Source: Pseudaestuariivita sp.
Lineage (GTDB): Bacteria > Pseudomonadota > Alphaproteobacteria > Rhodobacterales > Rhodobacteraceae
Assembly: GCA_020629995.1 (NCBI GenBank)
Contig: JAHDCH010000141.1
Coordinates: 1 to 6,803, forward strand
Direction: 5' to 3'
DNA: 6,803 nucleotides
Both the position numbers and the translations under genes were made by a program. Positions within the stretch are counted from its first letter, which is position 1. Each line of letters starts with the position of its first letter. Positions 4,906-6,803 of the stretch are shown in pieces. The notes below the pieces were generated by a model, which saw only the letters and a list, made by a program, of their open reading frames with translations, did no database searches and was not told the origin of the DNA.

Positions 4906-6766
4906 TGGTGGTCTCGTCCTTTGCGGTGGTCGCGGCTGTGGTTGTGCCCTCTGTCTGGGACGCAATCAGCTTGAATTCAATACGGCGGTTTGCCTCGCGG
5001 CCATCTTCGGTGCCGTTGTCGGCGATCGGGTTCTCTTCGCCATACCCTTTGGCAACGAACGACGCGGTCAGGATGCGGCGTTCGCGCAGTTCGTCCAGAA
5101 CCGACTGGGCGCGGTCCTGGCTGAGCTGCTGGTTCATCGCCTCGCGGCCCTGGCTGTCGGTATGGCCGCCGATTTCAAAGGCCATGTCCTCGCATTTGCG
5201 CAGCACCTCGGCGATGGCATCCAGCACCTTTTCCGAAGGGCCGTCGATGGCGGCTGACCCTGGCTGGAAGGTGATTTTTGTGTCGCTCATGATGGATGCG
5301 ATGCGGGATTCGCATTCGGCAGGCGACGGAAGTCCCAGCAGCGGGTCGAGTTTCTTGTCGTAGGTGACATCGATGCCGAATTCCTGCGCCTCACCGAGTT
5401 TCGAGGTCAGGAGGCGACTGATGTCAGAAGTGGCGGTCTGACTGCCCGTGACGCCGCGCACGGCCACCGTGTCTGGCGTGACGGTTACCGCGCCGTTGTT
5501 GAGGTGGGTCAGCACCTCGAGGCCGGCCAGAACCCGGACGGACCATTCGGAGGGCAGCGTATCGTCGATGCGGGCGGCAGTGCGCACCGCGGTCGAGCCA
5601 AACCGGGCCTTGGCAAAGCTGTCGACCGTCTGGCGCGCGATCTCGCCGTTGACGCGCCCGCGCAGCTGCACGGCCCCTTCGGGACTGAGCATCGCGAGGA
5701 ATTCCGGCGGCCCTTCTTCGGAGGCGGATTTGGGTTTGGGAAGCACGGCCGTCAGGGCAAAGACGTCGGGCAGTGACGTGTCCAGTTCGCCCACGACGCG
5801 GTCAAACAGGGCCTGATCCGTGCCTTCGACGGCCAGAAGGGCAATATCGGCGTCGGACATGGTGATGGTGCCGGCGCCGAGTTCCTCGATTGCGTTGATC
5901 GATTTCACGGCTGCTTCGGACCAGCGTTTGGAGGGAACGCCGAGGCCAATGGTGCAGGTGGCCGCGTCCGAGGAGAGGCCGGCGCGTTCGGCGGCGGCCA
6001 CGATCCGCGAGCGTGCGTCTTCGTCATCTGCCGAGCAAGCATCGAATCGCGCGCTGGCGTCATCCTTGACGAAGCGCAGCGTGAACGGAGTGATGACGGG
6101 GCGCGGCGCAGAAAGCTCGAGCGCAAGGTTGACGTCCGTGGGCAGCTTGCGCTGCAGCTGACGTTCAAGGGTCAGACGCGCCTCGGGGCTGTCGGTCATC
6201 GCGGTGACGGCGACCTCGCCCGCCTCGACGGAAATCTTGGAGCGGGGCAGCAATTGCAGCGCGACGGTCGAAAAGTCGAGCGCCGCATCCCAGCCATCGG
6301 GCACAGGGAAGTCGGCCGATTCCAGAAGGTCGGACACGGCGACACCGCGGGTCATGCGGCCTACACGTTCGACCAGCTCTTCGCGGTCGGTGGTGGCCGG
6401 AACCAAGCCGATGATCGAAATTCCGGCCTCGTTTCGCAGGATTTCGACCGAAAAACGGGGAGGGGCGATGTCTTCGGCTTCGGCGATGACCATCTGGTCG
6501 ATCACCCGGGCAGCATCGACCACCGTGCCGGCGGTGGAGAGGGCCCGGAAACGGGCGGCCTCGGTCGGGGCGGTTCCGACGACAAACACCTGAAGGCCGT
6601 CGGTGTCGGCATCGGCCCAGTCGATCCCCGCTTCGCCCAGCACGCGGATCACTTCGAGCCGCGAATTATCCTCGATCATGCGCACCGAAAACATGGCCGC
6701 CGCCAGGCAAAATGCGCCAGCCAGCGCAAATATGCCCAGCATCAAAATGACCGAAGACAGGCGCAT
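4892..6766 (-). CDS. OmpA family protein with tandem BON-like repeats and N-terminal membrane anchor
   Basis: This 624-residue envelope protein starts with a hydrophobic segment (residues 5-27) that has no clear signal-peptidase site and probably stays as an inner-membrane anchor. One BON-like half module follows (34-96). Then come three related units at about 105-222, 228-341 and 355-472. Each has a tryptophan at an equivalent place (W159, W282, W408), and the second half of each has a V/I-x-V strand pattern. Residues 498-600 are an OmpA C-terminal domain: ITFQPGSAAI, GGHTDSQGREAMNQQLSQDR, GYGEENPIADNGTEDGR and NRRIEF. D537 and R594/R595 fit the residues that bind diaminopimelate in peptidoglycan. 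C485/C525 and C244/C271 are possible disulfides. The tail is Thr-rich and disordered. The architecture recalls mycobacterial ArfA (BON plus OmpA domain). GGAGG at 6781-6777 supports ATG 6766. It likely links the inner membrane to the cell wall; the exact role is unknown. Confidence 0.9.
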   Translation of the reverse strand: MRLSSVILMLGIFALAGAFCLAAAMFSVRMIEDNSRLEVIRVLGEAGIDWADADTDGLQVFVVGTAPTEAARFRALSTAGTVVDAARVIDQMVIAEAEDIAPPRFSVEILRNEAGISIIGLVPATTDREELVERVGRMTRGVAVSDLLESADFPVPDGWDAALDFSTVALQLLPRSKISVEAGEVAVTAMTDSPEARLTLERQLQRKLPTDVNLALELSAPRPVITPFTLRFVKDDASARFDACSADDEDARSRIVAAAERAGLSSDAATCTIGLGVPSKRWSEAAVKSINAIEELGAGTITMSDADIALLAVEGTDQALFDRVVGELDTSLPDVFALTAVLPKPKSASEEGPPEFLAMLSPEGAVQLRGRVNGEIARQTVDSFAKARFGSTAVRTAARIDDTLPSEWSVRVLAGLEVLTHLNNGAVTVTPDTVAVRGVTGSQTATSDISRLLTSKLGEAQEFGIDVTYDKKLDPLLGLPSPAECESRIASIMSDTKITFQPGSAAIDGPSEKVLDAIAEVLRKCEDMAFEIGGHTDSQGREAMNQQLSQDRAQSVLDELRERRILTASFVAKGYGEENPIADNGTEDGREANRRIEFKLIASQTEGTTTAATTAKDETTNEQN

Positions 6767-6776
6767 ATTTCAATGA

Positions 6777-6781
6777 CCTCC
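6777..6781 (-). promoter_or_regulatory. Ribosome binding site of the OmpA-domain gene
   Basis: GGAGG on the minus strand ends 10 bases before ATG 6766. It is the best Shine-Dalgarno match seen in the window and supports that start. The promoter must lie beyond the window end. Confidence 0.6.
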
Positions 6782-6803
6782 GAGGTTACGTCCGGCGTTG
6801 ATA

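Noticed and set aside
6700..6760. Lipoprotein signal around Cys20 of the OmpA-domain protein
   Set aside because: The residue before the cysteine is Phe (GAFC), which does not fit a lipobox; a membrane anchor is more likely.
1..6803. Mobile element, phage, defence or CRISPR content
   Set aside because: No transposase, integrase, tRNA, terminal repeats or repeat-spacer pattern was seen; all genes have similar base and codon use.

Overview
The window is ordinary chromosomal DNA from an alphaproteobacterium, most likely a Rhodobacterales (Roseobacter-type) species. It is GC-rich, densely packed and full of short overlaps between genes. The Era tail, the DUF1491 protein, PgsA, MoaD/MoaE and the repeated-domain OmpA protein all read like Rhodobacteraceae family members. 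The placement comes from recalled family resemblance, not from a search. No tRNA, rRNA, CRISPR array, insertion sequence or phage gene is visible.

Left part (1-2611, + strand): the 3' end of era (GTPase for 30S ribosome maturation) overlaps a small DUF1491 gene. An 85-bp gap follows, holding a perfect inverted repeat over a possible promoter. Next come an AraC-type regulator with an N-terminal cupin domain, and recO (recombinational repair). Era, DUF1491 and RecO are housekeeping genes. The AraC regulator sits among them with no obvious metabolic target beside it.

Middle part (2577-4432): a META/HslJ-type lipoprotein gene lies on the minus strand and overlaps the end of recO tail to tail. 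A divergent gap of 89 bp leads into a tight + strand operon: pgsA (phosphatidylglycerophosphate synthase), moaD and moaE (the two subunits of molybdopterin synthase). Its genes overlap by 11 bp and 1 bp, so translation is probably coupled.

Right part (4433-6803): a convergent intergenic gap carries a short GC hairpin and a sequence resembling a dispersed Rhodobacterales intergenic repeat. Beyond it, two minus-strand genes overlap by 14 bp. The first transcribed encodes a 624-residue membrane-anchored protein with three tandem repeats of about 120 residues (BON-like) and a C-terminal OmpA peptidoglycan-binding domain. The second encodes a 108-residue protein with one membrane segment and a long coiled coil. 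This pair looks like an uncharacterised cell-envelope unit and is the least explained part of the window.
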